In this document: positions 7,712 through 15,720 of the stretch, piece after piece
Position numbering within the stretch: position 1 is the first letter of the stretch
Layout: each line of letters begins with the position of its first letter
Origin: an uncultured Mycoplasmatota bacterium
Lineage (GTDB): Bacteria > Bacillota_I > Bacilli_A > RF39 > UBA660
Assembly (NCBI GenBank): GCA_946490195.1
Contig: CAMLWN010000010.1
Location: forward strand, 1 to 32,740
Direction: 5' to 3'
Length of the DNA: 32,740 nucleotides
Position numbers and translations under genes: made by a program
Notes under the pieces: generated by a model
The model's database searches: none
The model's input: only the letters and a program-made list of their open reading frames with translations
What the model was told of the DNA's origin: nothing

Positions 7712-8784
7712 GATACAAGCTCCTTTATCTCATTATAAATAACTTCTGCACTATTTTTAGTATCTAGACTATGCATTGCATGAATCATTCGAAGTCTTTT
7801 AGCTGTATCACTAAGCATCTGATCAACAAGTGTAAGGATTTTTTCAGTAGTAATTTCTTTTTCTTCAAGCAAACAAATACAATTTTTGTCTGCTAACTCT
7901 TTAGCGTTAAAATACTGATGATTATTGGCTACATTAGGACTAGGAATAATAATAGAAGGAATTTCTAAAGCTAAGATTTCACTTAAACTTCCTGCACCTG
8001 CTCGAGAAATAACCAAATCACTTGTTTTAAGTAAGCCAGGTAAATCTTCCATATATGGAAACACCTTAACATTAGGAGCATAGCTTTCTTTAGTAAAATC
8101 CTCATAATGCGCTTTCCCGGTAATATAACAAATCTCATAATTTTTCTTACCAATACTTTGCAAATATTCTTTCATTTTTTGATTTAGTGAACCGCTACCT
8201 AAGGACCCAGCAACAATCGTAACTAATTTTTTTCCTTTAGTAAATCCTAAACTCTCTTTATCTTTTTTAGGAATATTTAATGCCCATGCTCCACAAGGAT
8301 GTCCTGTATAAACAATTTTTCCTTTGGTCTTTAAATGTTTTTTACTTTCTAAAAAAGTAAGTCCAATAACATCCGCATATTTAGCAATCATTTTATTTGC
8401 CTTTCCAGGAATACTATTTTGTTCATGAATAAATGTTTTAATATGCATTTGATGCGCTGCTTTGATAACAGGATAAGTAACATACCCACCTACCCCAATG
8501 ACAACATCTGGACGAAATTCCTTAAAAATTTCTTTACATTTTTTTATAGCTTTAGAAATTAATACAAGATCTTTAAAATCATTAAGAATATTTTTTGTAA
8601 AGCCATAAATTTCTATACTTTCATAACGAATATTCTTCTTTGGAATCACATCCTTTTCCATTCGATTATGTGTTCCGATATATAAAACCTCTAAATCTTT
8701 TTCTTTTTTCTTAAATTCTTCAATAATGGCTAAAGCTGGATTAATATGACCCATTGTTCCACCAGCAGTTACAACTATTCTCAT
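7708..8784 (-). CDS. murG: Lipid II synthase MurG
   Basis: A 358-residue GT-B glycosyltransferase at the inner membrane face. It transfers GlcNAc from UDP-GlcNAc to lipid I, giving lipid II. The N-terminal glycine loop TAGGTMGHINPALA is typical, as are the conserved segments GVGGYVTYPV and HEQNSIPGKANK. The donor-binding domain shows SRAGAGSLSEILALEIPSIIIP and NHQYFNAKEL. Length matches the family. The ATG at 8784 has GGAG seven bases upstream. It is the first gene of a murG-murB-divIB unit with its own promoter, diverging from ftsW, rather than lying downstream of mraY-murD-ftsW on one strand as in the usual arrangement. Confidence 0.97.
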   Translation of the reverse strand: MRIVVTAGGTMGHINPALAIIEEFKKKEKDLEVLYIGTHNRMEKDVIPKKNIRYESIEIYGFTKNILNDFKDLVLISKAIKKCKEIFKEFRPDVVIGVGGYVTYPVIKAAHQMHIKTFIHEQNSIPGKANKMIAKYADVIGLTFLESKKHLKTKGKIVYTGHPCGAWALNIPKKDKESLGFTKGKKLVTIVAGSLGSGSLNQKMKEYLQSIGKKNYEICYITGKAHYEDFTKESYAPNVKVFPYMEDLPGLLKTSDLVISRAGAGSLSEILALEIPSIIIPSPNVANNHQYFNAKELADKNCICLLEEKEITTEKILTLVDQMLSDTAKRLRMIHAMHSLDTKNSAEVIYNEIKELVS

Positions 8785-8807
8785 CCCATCACTCCATCTG
8801 TTCTTCT

Positions 8808-8813
8808 ATTATA
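8808..8813 (-). promoter_or_regulatory. -10 element for murG-murB-divIB
   Basis: A perfect TATAAT on the minus strand, 24 bases before the murG start. The -35 hexamer is poor. The spacer 8785-8907 must also hold the ftsW promoter; TATACT near 8887-8892 is a candidate for that gene. Confidence 0.45.
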
Positions 8814-8907
8814 CTATATTTTTAAACAAAATTTATAGAACAAATAAAAGAAGTGTAAAGAGGCCTAATTTTTTACTCAAATTCATATACTTTATTGGTG
8901 AAACAAA

Positions 8908-9996
8908 ATGAAAAAAGGAAAAATAGATTATCTTCTTTTTGTCACGGTAATAATCATCAGTATATTCGGAATCATTATGATTTATTCAGCAAGTTCAATC
9001 TGGGCAGAATATAAATTTCAAGACCCTGTAAAATTTGTAAAAAGCCAATCTCTCTTTTTTTTCATTAGTGTTTTCCTTTGTCTTTTTATCAGCAAAATTC
9101 CTTGTTCATTTTGGAAAAAAAACGCGAATAAAATCTTAGGAATTTGTTTTATTCTTCTTGTTCTAGTTCTAATACCAGGAATAGGAACAGTCCGTAACGG
9201 TTCTAGAAGTTGGTTTGGTATCGGTGGTTTAGGTATTCAGCCTTCAGAATTCGCGAAAATCGGATTAATTATTTTTGTTTCAAAATATTTAAGCAACAAT
9301 CAAAAAGATTTAAAAAGTATCAAAAAAGGTGTATTGCCTATTTTAGGAATCATTTTTCTCTTTTTTGGATTAATTATGCTAGAGCCAGACTTTGGTACCG
9401 CAATGGTTATTGTTCTAACTTTACTTAGTTTGATTTTTATTAGTGGAGTTAAAATTTCCTTTTTTGTCAAAATTGGTCTTTTAGGCCTTTTAGGAATTGT
9501 TGGACTAATCATTGTTGCTCCATACAGAATGGCGAGAATCGTTTCATTTCTAAATCCTTGGAGCGATCCATTAGGAAGTGGATTTCAAATCATTCAAAGT
9601 TTGTATGCCATTGGTCCAGGAGGATTATTAGGTCAAGGATTTTTAAATTCTCATCAAAAACACTTTTACTTACCAGAACCTCAAACCGATTTTATCTTTT
9701 CCATTATCAGTGAAGAATTTGGTTTTCTAGGAGTTTTAATTGTTGTTTCTTTCTTTTTCTTTATCTTCTATCGTTCAATCAAAATCTCTTTAAATTCCAA
9801 CGACCTATTTGCAAAATTCTTAAGTTTTGGCTTAGCTATTGGAATACTCATTCAAGCCACCCTAAATCTAGCGGTCGTTATCGGATTAATCCCAGTAACC
9901 GGTGTTACTCTTCCATTCTTCAGTTACGGTGGTTCTAGTTTACTTACAAGTATGATTAGTATTGGCATGATTTTAAATATTTCTAGATATCGCTAA
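8908..9996 (+). CDS. ftsW: Peptidoglycan glycosyltransferase FtsW (SEDS family)
   Basis: A 362-residue SEDS protein with about ten membrane segments that polymerises lipid II at the septum together with its PBP partner. Family signatures include RSWFGIGGLGIQPSEFAKI, NPWSDPLGSGFQIIQSLYAIGPGGLLGQG, LPEPQTDFIFSIISEEFGFLG and, at the end, TLPFFSYGGSSLLTSM. GGTGA precedes the ATG at good spacing. It occupies its usual slot between mraY and murG but is on the opposite strand to all other cell-wall genes here, and murD is missing. It could be a RodA-type paralogue; the wording of the motifs and the location favour FtsW. A decayed copy of its last 25-30 codons lies at 11446-11544. Confidence 0.9.
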   Translation: MKKGKIDYLLFVTVIIISIFGIIMIYSASSIWAEYKFQDPVKFVKSQSLFFFISVFLCLFISKIPCSFWKKNANKILGICFILLVLVLIPGIGTVRNGSRSWFGIGGLGIQPSEFAKIGLIIFVSKYLSNNQKDLKSIKKGVLPILGIIFLFFGLIMLEPDFGTAMVIVLTLLSLIFISGVKISFFVKIGLLGLLGIVGLIIVAPYRMARIVSFLNPWSDPLGSGFQIIQSLYAIGPGGLLGQGFLNSHQKHFYLPEPQTDFIFSIISEEFGFLGVLIVVSFFFFIFYRSIKISLNSNDLFAKFLSFGLAIGILIQATLNLAVVIGLIPVTGVTLPFFSYGGSSLLTSMISIGMILNISRYR

Positions 9997-10092
9997 CGAG
10001 AGCAAAATGTCCAACTTAATTTGAAAATTACCTATTTTGTAACATATTTTTATTAAATAAAGTCTTTACTGTCGATAAGAATTGACACAATT

Positions 10093-10121
10093 TTGACATT
10101 TTTTGCTAAATATGCTACAGT
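10093..10121 (+). promoter_or_regulatory. Promoter for the transglutaminase-like gene
   Basis: Perfect TTGACA (10093-10098), a 17-base spacer ending in TGC, and TACAGT (10116-10121), an extended -10. A GAGGG ribosome site follows, ten bases before the ATG. A second TTGACA lies at 10082-10087. The 12-mer CATTTTTTGCTA inside it recurs at the GH13 promoter. Confidence 0.7.
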
Positions 10122-10147
10122 AATATTCACAAAGAGGGAAAATTAAT

Positions 10148-11227
10148 ATGGATAGATATGATAGTGTAATAAAAAAAGGTATTTTAAATATACAAGTTAT
10201 TAAACCTTTTCCACCAAGACGTAATAAAGCACAAAATTCTATTCCACCTCTTTCTGGAAGAAAGCGTTTGCGGTTTAATATATCCTTTGATAATTTTGCA
10301 AAATATATAAGTGAAATAAGAAGTAGCATTAATACTTCTATGCCAGTGGAATGCATTATTTACGATGAGGATTTAATATCTTGTGATGATGACGTATTAT
10401 TAAGAGTAGCTTTTTTAAAAAGTATCAAAGATTTAAATTTTAGGGAGATTGATTTTAAATTATCCGATTCTACTTTTCCGTTGTATAACACTATAATGGA
10501 TAGAATAAATTGGAAACACGGTAATGTATCATTTTTAGAAATGACTGTAGATAGAAACCCTACTGAAATTAAAGATTTGAGACTTGAAAAAGCAAAAGGA
10601 AAAATATTATTACCAGAAGAAAAACTTCTATGGCAAAGTGATTATGTTTTAAATAAACTAGGAGATAGAATAGAGCCAAAAATTTTGGAAGACACAGATA
10701 AATTAAAATATGTAATCAGACATTATGTTGATGGTTTAGAAAGACACTATAACTTTGATAAACTAACTGATTTTGACAAAGTATGGTTAACATATCATTT
10801 TATTAAAGATAGAGATAAATTAAATATAGAATTTGCATATGAACAAACGCTTTATGGAGCAGATGGTTTACAACATTTGAGACGTTCTGAAGAAAATTGG
10901 GAGTCTAAACCATATGGAACATATATAAGAAGAAAAGGAGTTTGCGAAGGACAAGCAAGATTATTTAGAGTTTTATTAAACAATTGGGATATGCAAGTAG
11001 ATGCAATCACTTTAAATGGTATGTCTCCTATGGGTCCTCACTGTTGGTTAGGCACAGTTATTAATAATAGACTTTATTATTGCTGTACTACTCAATATAA
11101 GTTGTTTGATAAAGTAAATTTTACTCCAAATGATACTGAATATTATCCACAAATATATCAAACATCTTTATTAGATAATGAAGATAAAAAAAGTATAGAG
11201 AGACACATTAAATCATTAAGAAGATAA
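10148..11227 (+). CDS. Cytoplasmic transglutaminase-like protein
   Basis: A 359-residue protein with no signal peptide or membrane segment. Residues about 205-320 resemble the transglutaminase-like/papain-like core: Cys266 in RKGVCEGQARLFRVLL, on a helix as in family members, and His298 in GPHCWLGTVI. The usual third residue, Asp in a D-T motif, is replaced by Cys (YYCCTTQ, residues 311-317), so activity is uncertain. The first 200 residues match nothing I recognise; they contain many strands and a charged stretch near 140-165. Promoter, ribosome site and a terminator make it a single-gene unit. It lies between intact ftsW and a decayed ftsW 3' end and is more AT-rich in codon use than the murein genes, which suggests acquisition. 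Transglutaminase fold likely, function unknown. Confidence 0.72.
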   Translation: MDRYDSVIKKGILNIQVIKPFPPRRNKAQNSIPPLSGRKRLRFNISFDNFAKYISEIRSSINTSMPVECIIYDEDLISCDDDVLLRVAFLKSIKDLNFREIDFKLSDSTFPLYNTIMDRINWKHGNVSFLEMTVDRNPTEIKDLRLEKAKGKILLPEEKLLWQSDYVLNKLGDRIEPKILEDTDKLKYVIRHYVDGLERHYNFDKLTDFDKVWLTYHFIKDRDKLNIEFAYEQTLYGADGLQHLRRSEENWESKPYGTYIRRKGVCEGQARLFRVLLNNWDMQVDAITLNGMSPMGPHCWLGTVINNRLYYCCTTQYKLFDKVNFTPNDTEYYPQIYQTSLLDNEDKKSIERHIKSLRR

Positions 11228-11314
11228 TGCAATAATTTATAATAAATATTCATATAGATTTGTAATTCAAATAAAAAACATAAGTAGAATTATGAGTTGT
11301 AGTAATAGATTAAT

Positions 11315-11346
11315 AAGGGATAATAATAACTGTATCCCTTTTAATT
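11315..11346 (+). terminator. Terminator of the transglutaminase-like gene
   Basis: AAGGGAT (11315-11321) pairs with ATCCCTT (11334-11340) across a 12-base loop, followed by TTAATTTT. It lies about 90 bases after the stop codon. Confidence 0.6.
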
Positions 11347-11445
11347 TTGTTACTATTTTTTATTTCTTTTATAAACTTCTCTGATAAAAGCGTTCCTTGT
11401 AATGCAAAAGACATAGACAATAAGATTTTCACTTGTAAAACTTAA

Positions 11446-11544
11446 GATCTCATTCTTTCCTTCTTTAGTTATGGTGGTTCAAGTTTACTTACAAATATGA
11501 TTAGAATTGGCATGATTTTAGGGATTTCAAGAAGTTGCCATTGA
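11446..11544 (+). pseudogene. ftsW: Decayed ftsW 3'-end fragment
   Basis: From 11461 one frame reads FFSYGGSSLLTNMIRIGMI and then LGISRSCH-stop, clearly the C-terminus of an FtsW/RodA protein. Over 25 codons it matches 64 of 75 bases of the intact gene at 9916-9990. A stop codon at 11443-11445 lies directly upstream in the same frame, and the preceding codons (LILS against VTLP) are only weakly similar. Nothing else of the protein is present and no start or ribosome site fits, so this is a relic. About 15 percent divergence points to an old duplication or to a donor from a related strain. Confidence 0.85.
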
Positions 11545-11671
11545 AAAAAAATGCCGTGAACGTCAAAAATCTTCAACGAAGATTATTGTGAAAGAGATGT
11601 TTTAGTTATCAGCTTGCAATAATTTTTATTAGATAAAAATAGTTTAAATTTATAATGTGGTGTAAAATTTC

Positions 11672-11700
11672 TTGTGATTTTCTCCATTTTTTGCTACATT
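11672..11700 (+). promoter_or_regulatory. Promoter for the GH13 gene
   Basis: TTGTGA (11672-11677), a 17-base spacer ending in TGC, and TACATT (11695-11700). The layout is the same as the promoter at 10093-10121. Transcription would begin almost at the AGGAG site, giving a leader of only about 12 bases, so the perfect TATAAT at 11651-11656 is an alternative despite its poor -35. Confidence 0.5.
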
Positions 11701-11719
11701 TAGATTAGGAGTGATAGAA

Positions 11720-12631
11720 GTGAAAGTTTTACATTTACAAAACTGGAATGCAGATGCGATTAAAGAAAATATTCCAGTAGTAAAAGAACAAGGATTTGAT
11801 GCATGTTTAATCGGACCAGTTCAGCCATTAAAGGAAGATGGCTATAAAGAATGGTGGATGTCCTATCAAATCACTGATTTTAAAATTGGAAATATTTATA
11901 TTTCCAAAGAAGATTTAATTTCAATTTGTGAGTTAGCTCGTCAATATCAATTAGATATTCATGTGGATACGGTTTTAAACCATACCGGAGCTTCCTTAGA
12001 AGACCCATTAAAACCACATCCAAATGTAAATCCAATACTACTTTCTAATCCTGAATATTGGAAAGAAAAAATAAATGTCTCAAATTGGGATGACAGAAAA
12101 GATGTGACATCCCATTGCATGGGTCTTCCTGGATTAAATGTATATCATCCAGACATTCAAAAAATAATTAGCAAATTTTTAAACGAATTAATTGATACAG
12201 GAGTAATGGGTTTTCGCTTTGATGCAGCAAAATCTATAGGACTTCCTAGCGAAGGATATGACTTTTGGCCAAATATCATTTATTGTTTAAAAAAATGGGG
12301 CCTATTCCTCTACGGTGAAATAATATGCGAAAATAATCAACAAGTTTTAGAAGAATATGCCAAATATATCAATGTTTTAGGTAGTTATGTAGCAAATAAT
12401 CCAAATCGTAGTGTTTTATATGCAGAAAGTCACGATTCTTATCTCAGTGACACCAATTTAGGATATACAAAATATAAAACAAGTGAAGAAATCTTAAATG
12501 AATATTGTGCAATGGTATGGCATCACCTAAACACATTATTTTATGTTCGACCATTTGACGATACATGGAAAAGAAAAGAAATTAAAGATGCCCATGAAAA
12601 TGTACTAAAAAGAACAAAAAAAATTGCATAA
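11720..12631 (+). CDS. Minimal GH13 (alpha-amylase fold) protein
   Basis: A 303-residue cytoplasmic protein starting at the GTG at 11720, eight bases after AGGAG; an in-frame GTG at 11711 overlaps that site and is unlikely. All four conserved GH13 regions are present: HVDTVLNHTG (region I, Asp83 and His88), GFRFDAAKS (nucleophile Asp168), YGEII (acid/base Glu200) and AESHDS (His238-Asp239). It should fold as a TIM barrel acting on alpha-glucosidic bonds. It lacks a signal peptide, and at about 300 residues lacks the C-terminal beta domain and has a shortened end; typical enzymes exceed 400 residues. It may be a reduced hydrolase or transferase acting on intracellular alpha-glucan, or a barrel with another role. 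It is convergent with mraY. Confidence 0.85.
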   Translation: MKVLHLQNWNADAIKENIPVVKEQGFDACLIGPVQPLKEDGYKEWWMSYQITDFKIGNIYISKEDLISICELARQYQLDIHVDTVLNHTGASLEDPLKPHPNVNPILLSNPEYWKEKINVSNWDDRKDVTSHCMGLPGLNVYHPDIQKIISKFLNELIDTGVMGFRFDAAKSIGLPSEGYDFWPNIIYCLKKWGLFLYGEIICENNQQVLEEYAKYINVLGSYVANNPNRSVLYAESHDSYLSDTNLGYTKYKTSEEILNEYCAMVWHHLNTLFYVRPFDDTWKRKEIKDAHENVLKRTKKIA

Positions 12632-12644
12632 TCGCAATTTTTTT
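12617..12644. terminator. Bidirectional terminator between GH13 gene and mraY
   Basis: AAAAAAATTGC (12617-12627) and GCAATTTTTTT (12634-12644) form an 11-bp stem with a six-base loop. It overlaps the GH13 stop codon and, read on the minus strand, follows the mraY stop at 12658 with a T run. Confidence 0.8.
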
Positions 12645-12657
12645 AATTTATAAATAT

Positions 12658-13650
12658 TTATATCCATACACCATAAGTAATTGCTGCCATAGCGAGTAAT
12701 AACCCTACAACATAAAACATTTTAACAATATCTGTTTCTTGCCATCCTAACTGTTCAAAATGGTGGTGTAACGGAGCCATTTTAAAGATTTTTCGATGAA
12801 ATTTTCGAATCGCAATAATTTGAATCATACTTGATAAAGTTTCAATGACAAATACTCCTCCAATAACTGCTAAAGATAGTTCATGACGAGTAACAATACA
12901 AATTGCTGCCATCGTAGCCCCTAAAGAAAGACTTCCTAAATCTCCCATAAAAACACGTGCTGGATGTGTATTAAAAAGTAAAAAGCCAAGCAAAGCTCCT
13001 ACTAAAACAAAACAGAATATAGCAACTTCTTGATACCCTTCCATCCAAGTAGTATTCCACGTGATAATACCTAAAGCAACAAAAGCAATCATACTAAGGC
13101 CGCCACACAAACCATCGAGCCCATCTGTAATATTTACTGCATTACTACTTCCAACAAGTAAAAATAAGATAAATAAACCAAAAGTCCATCCCATTGGAAT
13201 AGCAATATTCAAAGAAGTAATATCAATAACAGGTTCTCCACCATTTTTCATAAAAATATAAAAGAAAATCAAAGCAATCAACATTTGTAATAAAAATTTT
13301 GTGGATATTCTGAGTCCTTGGTTATTATGATATCTTACCTTTAACCAATCATCAACAAATCCTAAGGCTGCATAAGATAAGAAAACCAAGAGAACAATAA
13401 TCAAATTATGATTAATTTCTATACTTCCTCTTAAATACAATAAAAACAACGCAATGAGAACAGGAAAGATAAAAATGATTCCTCCCATAGTTGGCGTTCC
13501 CTCTTTTTTCTGATGTCGTTCTCCAATCGTTTCACTTACGTGTTGTCGAAAATTAATTTTTTTTAAAAAAGGGATAAATATGAGTCCACAAATGATGGCA
13601 AAAATAAACCCAAGCATCATCGCTAGTGCCGTTTTTGCTAAAATTAACAT
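12658..13650 (-). CDS. mraY: Phospho-MurNAc-pentapeptide transferase MraY
   Basis: A 330-residue membrane enzyme with about ten membrane segments that makes lipid I from UDP-MurNAc-pentapeptide and undecaprenyl phosphate. Diagnostic sequences are GTPTMGG, DDWLK (active-site Asp pair), NAVNITDGLDGL, MGDLGSLSLG and the HHH motif in PLHHHFE. The start is the ATG at 13650, six to seven bases after AGGTGGG; a GTG three codons earlier overlaps that site. In most Firmicutes murD and ftsW follow in the same direction. Here mraY ends at a bidirectional terminator facing a GH13 gene. A perfect -10 (TATAAT) lies about 20 bases upstream, so it may also have its own promoter 83 bases after the PBP gene. 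Confidence 0.97.
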   Translation of the reverse strand: MLILAKTALAMMLGFIFAIICGLIFIPFLKKINFRQHVSETIGERHQKKEGTPTMGGIIFIFPVLIALFLLYLRGSIEINHNLIIVLLVFLSYAALGFVDDWLKVRYHNNQGLRISTKFLLQMLIALIFFYIFMKNGGEPVIDITSLNIAIPMGWTFGLFILFLLVGSSNAVNITDGLDGLCGGLSMIAFVALGIITWNTTWMEGYQEVAIFCFVLVGALLGFLLFNTHPARVFMGDLGSLSLGATMAAICIVTRHELSLAVIGGVFVIETLSSMIQIIAIRKFHRKIFKMAPLHHHFEQLGWQETDIVKMFYVVGLLLAMAAITYGVWI

Positions 13651-13732
13651 AAATCCCACCTACCTAATCTTATTATACAATATTTTTGAAAAAAACCTCT
13701 CTTTTTTCTTATTTTTGACAATATTTAGACAT

Positions 13733-15637
13733 TTACCCTAAAAGAAGCTTAATTGTCCCATCTTCTTTAACATAACTATTTGCTTCAGGAGTTTGATACA
13801 AGACCGTTTCCCCTGTCCCAGAATATTCTAAAGAATATCCTCTCAAGATTTCTTTAGCTTCATCTAAAGATTTACCAGTTACATCTGGTATTTGATGATA
13901 TTTCACATCCATCCAATTATATTCTTTAGCCATACCTTCAGTACTACTTTTTATATCTAAAGCAGGAATAGCCGCTTCTAAAATAGATTTAGCAATAGGT
14001 GCAGCTACCGTACCACCATATTGGACAACACCTACAGGATGGTCAACTGCCACATAAACAACGATTTCTGGGTCATCAGCAGGCATAAAGCCAATAAAGG
14101 ATAAAATGTAATTCCCATCCATATAATGGCCATCTTGAACTTTTTGAGCGGTTCCTGTCTTTCCTCCAACTCGGTAATTTTCAATATAAGCATTTCTTCC
14201 AGAACCGTTTGCTACAACACTTTCTAAAGCAAATCGTACTAATGAAGAAGTTTCTTCACTAATGACATTAGCTCGCAAATTAGGTTCCTTAGAATAAACC
14301 ACTGTATTTGTCTCTGGTTCAAGCATTTCTTTTACTAAAAACGGTTGATAAAGATTGCCTCCATTAATAGCGGCGGACACAGCAGTAACTTGTTGAATAG
14401 GTGTTACACTTATACCTTGACCAAAACTAGTTGTTGCGAGTTCTACAGGCCCCATTTTATCTATCGAAAATAAGATTCCATTAGATTCGCCATTCAAATC
14501 AATCCCTGTCTTCTCTCCAAATCCAAATTTTGTAATATAGCTCATAAGCGTTTGTGTTCCTAATTTTTGCCCTAGAGTAACAAAACCAGGGTTGCAACTA
14601 TTCTCAACCACATTTAAATAAGTTTGTGCTCCATGTCCCCCACTTTTCCAACAATGAATGGTAGCCCCCTCCACATGAATACTTCCTGAATCATAATAAG
14701 TATCTTCAAACAAATTCACAGTTTTTTCTTCAATACTACTTGTAAGAGTCATAATTTTAAAAGTCGACCCAGGCTCATAAGTCATCCATATTGGTAAATT
14801 TCGATTTATCGTTTCCGTATCATAATCCTGATAATTATTCGGATCAAAATTTGGACGACTTGCCATAGCTAAAATCTCTCCAGTATCTGGATCCATCGCC
14901 ATAATAAGAGCATGTTCTGGTGTATATTTACTCATTACATTATCAAGTTCTCTTTCCGCAGCAAGTTGAATATCTAAATCAATAGTAAGTTGCAAATTCA
15001 TCCCATCTTGTGGTTCTTCATAGACTTCAGAGATTTCCAAACGATTTCCTTTACCATCAGAAAAATAATTAATTGCACCATCTTTACCAGTCAAATATTC
15101 ATCATAAGTAAGTTCTAGTCCAGAAAGCCCTTGATTATCAATTCCAACATACCCCAAAACATGAGACAAAACATTCCCATACGGATAATATCTTTTACTT
15201 TCTTTGACTAAATAAACCCCATCAAATCCTAGTTCATCAATTTGACTCGCAATGTCATAAGAAAGTTGTCTCCCCTCCGGATGTATTCGTTCAATACTTG
15301 TTTTTTTGCTAACATGAGCAAGCATATCTTCATAATCTGAATGTAAAATTTCACTCAAAGCTTTAGCCACTTCTTCCTTGTTTTCAATTTGATTTGGAAT
15401 AACTACCAATGAAGTCGTTGTTAAATTTGTTGCCAAAACTTTTCCATTTCGGTCATAAATTTCTCCGCGGTCTGCTCCAATAGGCAATTTTCTACTCCAC
15501 AAAGATTCAGCTAAAACACTAAGTTTATCATACTCAATAACTTGAATATAAAAAACTCGAATAACAATAATAATAGAAATACATAAAATAAGCAAAAAGA
15601 AAAATCGAATTCTAGTATGGATGTCAGAAAAAAACAT
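13733..15637 (-). CDS. ftsI: Penicillin-binding protein 2B/SpoVD/FtsI type transpeptidase
   Basis: A 634-residue class B PBP: membrane anchor about residues 12-34, dimerisation domain, transpeptidase domain and one C-terminal PASTA domain (about 580-634). Active-site motifs are Ser291-TFK294, Ser347-Cys-Asn349 and Lys493-TG. The SCN form of the second motif and the PASTA domain recall SpoVD/PBP2B. It cross-links septal peptidoglycan as partner of FtsW. The ATG at 15637 follows AGGTGA, but both lie inside a strong hairpin (see 15629-15666). It would usually follow mraZ-rsmH-ftsL; here those genes are absent and a kinase-like gene of an ABC operon precedes it. Whether it serves vegetative division or sporulation cannot be told. 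Confidence 0.93.
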   Translation of the reverse strand: MFFSDIHTRIRFFFLLILCISIIIVIRVFYIQVIEYDKLSVLAESLWSRKLPIGADRGEIYDRNGKVLATNLTTTSLVVIPNQIENKEEVAKALSEILHSDYEDMLAHVSKKTSIERIHPEGRQLSYDIASQIDELGFDGVYLVKESKRYYPYGNVLSHVLGYVGIDNQGLSGLELTYDEYLTGKDGAINYFSDGKGNRLEISEVYEEPQDGMNLQLTIDLDIQLAAERELDNVMSKYTPEHALIMAMDPDTGEILAMASRPNFDPNNYQDYDTETINRNLPIWMTYEPGSTFKIMTLTSSIEEKTVNLFEDTYYDSGSIHVEGATIHCWKSGGHGAQTYLNVVENSCNPGFVTLGQKLGTQTLMSYITKFGFGEKTGIDLNGESNGILFSIDKMGPVELATTSFGQGISVTPIQQVTAVSAAINGGNLYQPFLVKEMLEPETNTVVYSKEPNLRANVISEETSSLVRFALESVVANGSGRNAYIENYRVGGKTGTAQKVQDGHYMDGNYILSFIGFMPADDPEIVVYVAVDHPVGVVQYGGTVAAPIAKSILEAAIPALDIKSSTEGMAKEYNWMDVKYHQIPDVTGKSLDEAKEILRGYSLEYSGTGETVLYQTPEANSYVKEDGTIKLLLG

Positions 15638-15666
15638 AGAATCACCTAATAAATTCTATGTTTTTT
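15629..15666 (-). promoter_or_regulatory. Hairpin enclosing the PBP ribosome site and start codon
   Basis: A perfect 14-bp inverted repeat (15629-15642 with 15653-15666) around a 10-base loop. In the PBP mRNA the loop contains AGGTG and the downstream arm contains the AUG and a run of six U. It could act as a translational switch, or as a terminator-like attenuator for transcripts arriving from upstream. The structure is visible directly; the regulatory role is inference. Confidence 0.55.
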
Positions 15667-15720
15667 AAACCACTTCTATGCTTATTTTTATTCCGTCATA
15701 AGATATTTTCTACTCATAGA

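Larger units (their letters stand above)
11228..11719. other. Long intergenic region with ftsW relics
   Basis: A 492-base gap without an intact gene. It holds a terminator (11315-11346), the ftsW 3'-end remnant (11446-11544), a small hairpin AATCTTC-AAC-GAAGATT (11568-11584), an ATTTTTATTAGATAAA block (11622-11637) also found after intact ftsW, a perfect but isolated TATAAT (11651-11656) and the GH13 promoter. The stretch 11351-11440 shows nothing I can assign. Confidence 0.65.

Noticed and set aside
10066-10356. Minus-strand frame of 96 codons opposite the transglutaminase-like gene
   Set aside because: It covers the promoter and start of a well-supported plus-strand gene, has no ribosome site, and its protein looks like an antisense product.
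11546-11603. Frame after the ftsW relic reading EKKCRERQKSSTK
   Set aside because: No start, no ribosome site and no family resemblance; it may be a remnant of another gene, but this cannot be supported.
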